Shown piece by piece: positions 62,888-64,000 of a DNA stretch of 64,000 nucleotides. The translations under genes and the position numbers were made by a program. The DNA is from Meridianimarinicoccus roseus (GTDB lineage: Bacteria > Pseudomonadota > Alphaproteobacteria > Rhodobacterales > Rhodobacteraceae), in contig NZ_QGKU01000060.1 in the NCBI RefSeq assembly GCF_003172915.1, positions 62,001-126,000 of the forward strand. The letters are read 5' to 3'. Within the stretch, counting starts at the first letter, position 1. Each line of letters starts with the position of its first letter. Below the pieces are notes generated by a model. The model saw nothing but the letters and a program-made list of their open reading frames with translations. It did not search any database and was not told where the DNA came from.

Positions 62888-62929
62888 GGCCCGGGCCCCC
62901 TTGCCCGTCGCCCCAGGCTGGGGCCTTGA

Positions 62930-63550
62930 TCAGTCCAGCCGGTCTTCGATCGCGAAGAGTCGCCCCACCGTCGCCTCGATCCGCTGCGCGACGGTTTCCA
63001 CGCGCGCGGCCAGCAACGTCGCAGCGATGGCCGCCGGGATCGCAACCACCAGCCCCACCGCCGTCGTAAGCAGCGCCTGCCAGATGCCCGCTGCCAGCAG
63101 CGAGGCGTTGGCTGCACCCTCGGCCAGTGCCAGTTCCCGGAAGGCCTGGATCATCCCCAGCACGGTGCCCAGAAGACCCATAAGAGGGCTGACCATCGCT
63201 GTCAGTTCCAGGAACCGGATGTTACGGTTCAACACGGCGATTTCGGCATTCCCACGCCATTCGAGGTCGTCGTCCAGCACTGCGCGCGGCAGGCCGGACC
63301 GCAGGCCGGTCATCGCCTGCCGCAGCAACCGGTCCACCGCCGTTCGGCCCTGCTCCATCGCCGCCAGCGCCGCCGTCCTGTCGCCTTCGGACCACAGGTG
63401 CAGGGCCCGTTCGCGGTCCGACTCTCCGGAGAGGGCGCCGGACAGTTGCAGAAGCTTGGCCGCGATCACGGTCAGGGACACCAGCGACAAGAGCGCGAGG
63501 ATCATCACGATCGGCCCGCCGGCCAGCATCACGTCCAGCAACGCGGACAC
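62930..63550 (-). CDS. exbB: MotA/TolQ/ExbB proton-channel family protein
   Basis: 206 residues with three membrane helices (about 5-30, 110-140 and 160-185) and a cytoplasmic loop between the first two. GLLGTVLGMIQAF and the last-helix TTAVGLVVAIPAA carry the conserved Thr and Gly residues of the family. Forms the proton channel with the two ExbD proteins that follow. Its ATG at 63550 lies four bases after the stop of the preceding exported protein. Confidence 0.9.
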   Translation of the reverse strand: MSALLDVMLAGGPIVMILALLSLVSLTVIAAKLLQLSGALSGESDRERALHLWSEGDRTAALAAMEQGRTAVDRLLRQAMTGLRSGLPRAVLDDDLEWRGNAEIAVLNRNIRFLELTAMVSPLMGLLGTVLGMIQAFRELALAEGAANASLLAAGIWQALLTTAVGLVVAIPAAIAATLLAARVETVAQRIEATVGRLFAIEDRLD

Positions 63551-63553
63551 GGG

Positions 63554-63976
63554 TTATTTCACCAGCGGGGCGGAGGCGCGGCTGGCCAGATCCATCACCG
63601 CGAAGCAATCCGCCTCTTCCGCGTTCTGCGGCTTGCAGCTTGTCACGTCGTGCAAAAGGATCTCGGAAATCGCGGAGCATCCTGTTTCGGGGATTTCGAA
63701 CAGCTTCAGCGTCGTGCGGTCGGCGGGGAGCGGGGCCGCGTCGATGGTCAGCAGCCGGTCGATCACGCCGCCCTGATCGAGGATCGCCAGCGAAACCTCG
63801 AAGCCCTCGAACGCCGTGCCGGTGCGGTTGCGGAACAGGAAGAAGGCGCGGCAGCCGCCGGTATCGCTGTCCTCGAACTTGTTCAACTCCACGGTGAGCC
63901 GCCCGTCCTGCGCCGCGCCGGGCTGTGCCGCCAGCGCAAGGCAGGCCGCGCCCGCCGCCAGAATTGCGTTACGCAT
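63554..63976 (-). CDS. Exported protein of unknown function upstream of exbB
   Basis: 140 residues. Signal peptide (1-22, cleaved after AAQPGAA). The mature part is beta-rich with four Cys (GGCRAFFLF, ETGCSAI, SCKPQ, DCFAV), which may form two disulphides in the periplasm. No family recognised. GGGAGGGATC upstream of ATG 63976 is a strong ribosome site. First gene of the ExbB operon; its coupling implies a role in the same machine. Confidence 0.75.
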   Translation of the reverse strand: MRNAILAAGAACLALAAQPGAAQDGRLTVELNKFEDSDTGGCRAFFLFRNRTGTAFEGFEVSLAILDQGGVIDRLLTIDAAPLPADRTTLKLFEIPETGCSAISEILLHDVTSCKPQNAEEADCFAVMDLASRASAPLVK

Positions 63977-64000
63977 CTTGATCCCTCCCGCCGGTGCAGC

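Overview
The window reads as chromosomal DNA of an alphaproteobacterium, most likely a Rhodobacterales/roseobacter-type organism. This is inferred from the very high G+C (by eye), the many GTG starts, the dense ATGA/GTGA stop-start overlaps, and a type VI secretion (T6SS) locus without a TssJ lipoprotein but with PpkA/PppA/TagH/TagF, as in Agrobacterium-like systems. No rRNA, tRNA, insertion sequence, prophage or CRISPR array was recognised.

Layout. (1) 1-6003: a NitT/TauT-type ABC importer (minus strand; permease cut by the window edge) faces a plus-strand operon of a fumarylacetoacetase-family hydrolase, an RraA-like aldolase, a 3-hydroxyisobutyrate-dehydrogenase-like reductase and a TauE/SafE permease. 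The A+T-rich divergent region carries two inverted repeats. (2) 6387-7649: a transglutaminase-like protein and a small membrane protein. (3) 7708-10822: an arsenate-detoxification operon, arsRC (fused regulator and reductase), GAPDH and arsJ, every junction overlapping by four bases. (4) 10944-14583: a small unknown gene, then a cluster of amino-acid permease, cupin and YqcI/YcgG-family haem N-oxygenase, divergent from an Lrp-type and an XRE-type regulator. (5) 14636-24049: a chemotaxis operon (MCP, STAS protein, CheY, CheA, two CheW, CheR, CheB and a soluble receptor-like protein with a CheZ-like tail), preceded by a possible sigma-28 promoter. (6) 24284-48147: a small lipoprotein and a complete T6SS operon tssA-B-C-hcp-tagJ-tssE-F-G-H-vgrG-(adaptor?)-PAAR-tagH-tssK-L-M-tagF-pppA, with ppkA convergent at its end. 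(7) 50390-63976: a dense envelope-oriented accessory region. It holds an OmpA protein, a membrane-anchored M15 peptidase resembling TagX, a glycine-zipper lipoprotein, two exported caspase-fold proteins, a coiled-coil lipoprotein that seems to start with ATC, an outer-membrane barrel, a methyltransferase, a YceI-OmpA fusion, and an ExbB/ExbD/ExbD operon ending in a TonB-like protein.

How it fits together. The T6SS appears to be controlled by threonine phosphorylation: kinase PpkA, phosphatase PppA, FHA reader TagH, repressor TagF, and a likely phospho-threonine at the TssL N-terminus. PpkA carries a matching Thr-Val-Ile motif in its own linker. The most interesting observation is that the periplasmic C-terminus of PpkA and that of the TonB-like protein appear to share the same two-part module ending in a DUF4384-like domain. 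The TonB-like protein keeps the SxxxH transmembrane motif used by TonB/TolA to couple to ExbB/ExbD but lacks a TonB C-terminal domain. Region 7 is therefore a candidate for an undescribed proton-motive-force-driven envelope machine, with secreted caspase-like proteins, linked to T6SS control. That interpretation is inference; the individual domain calls rest on visible motifs.
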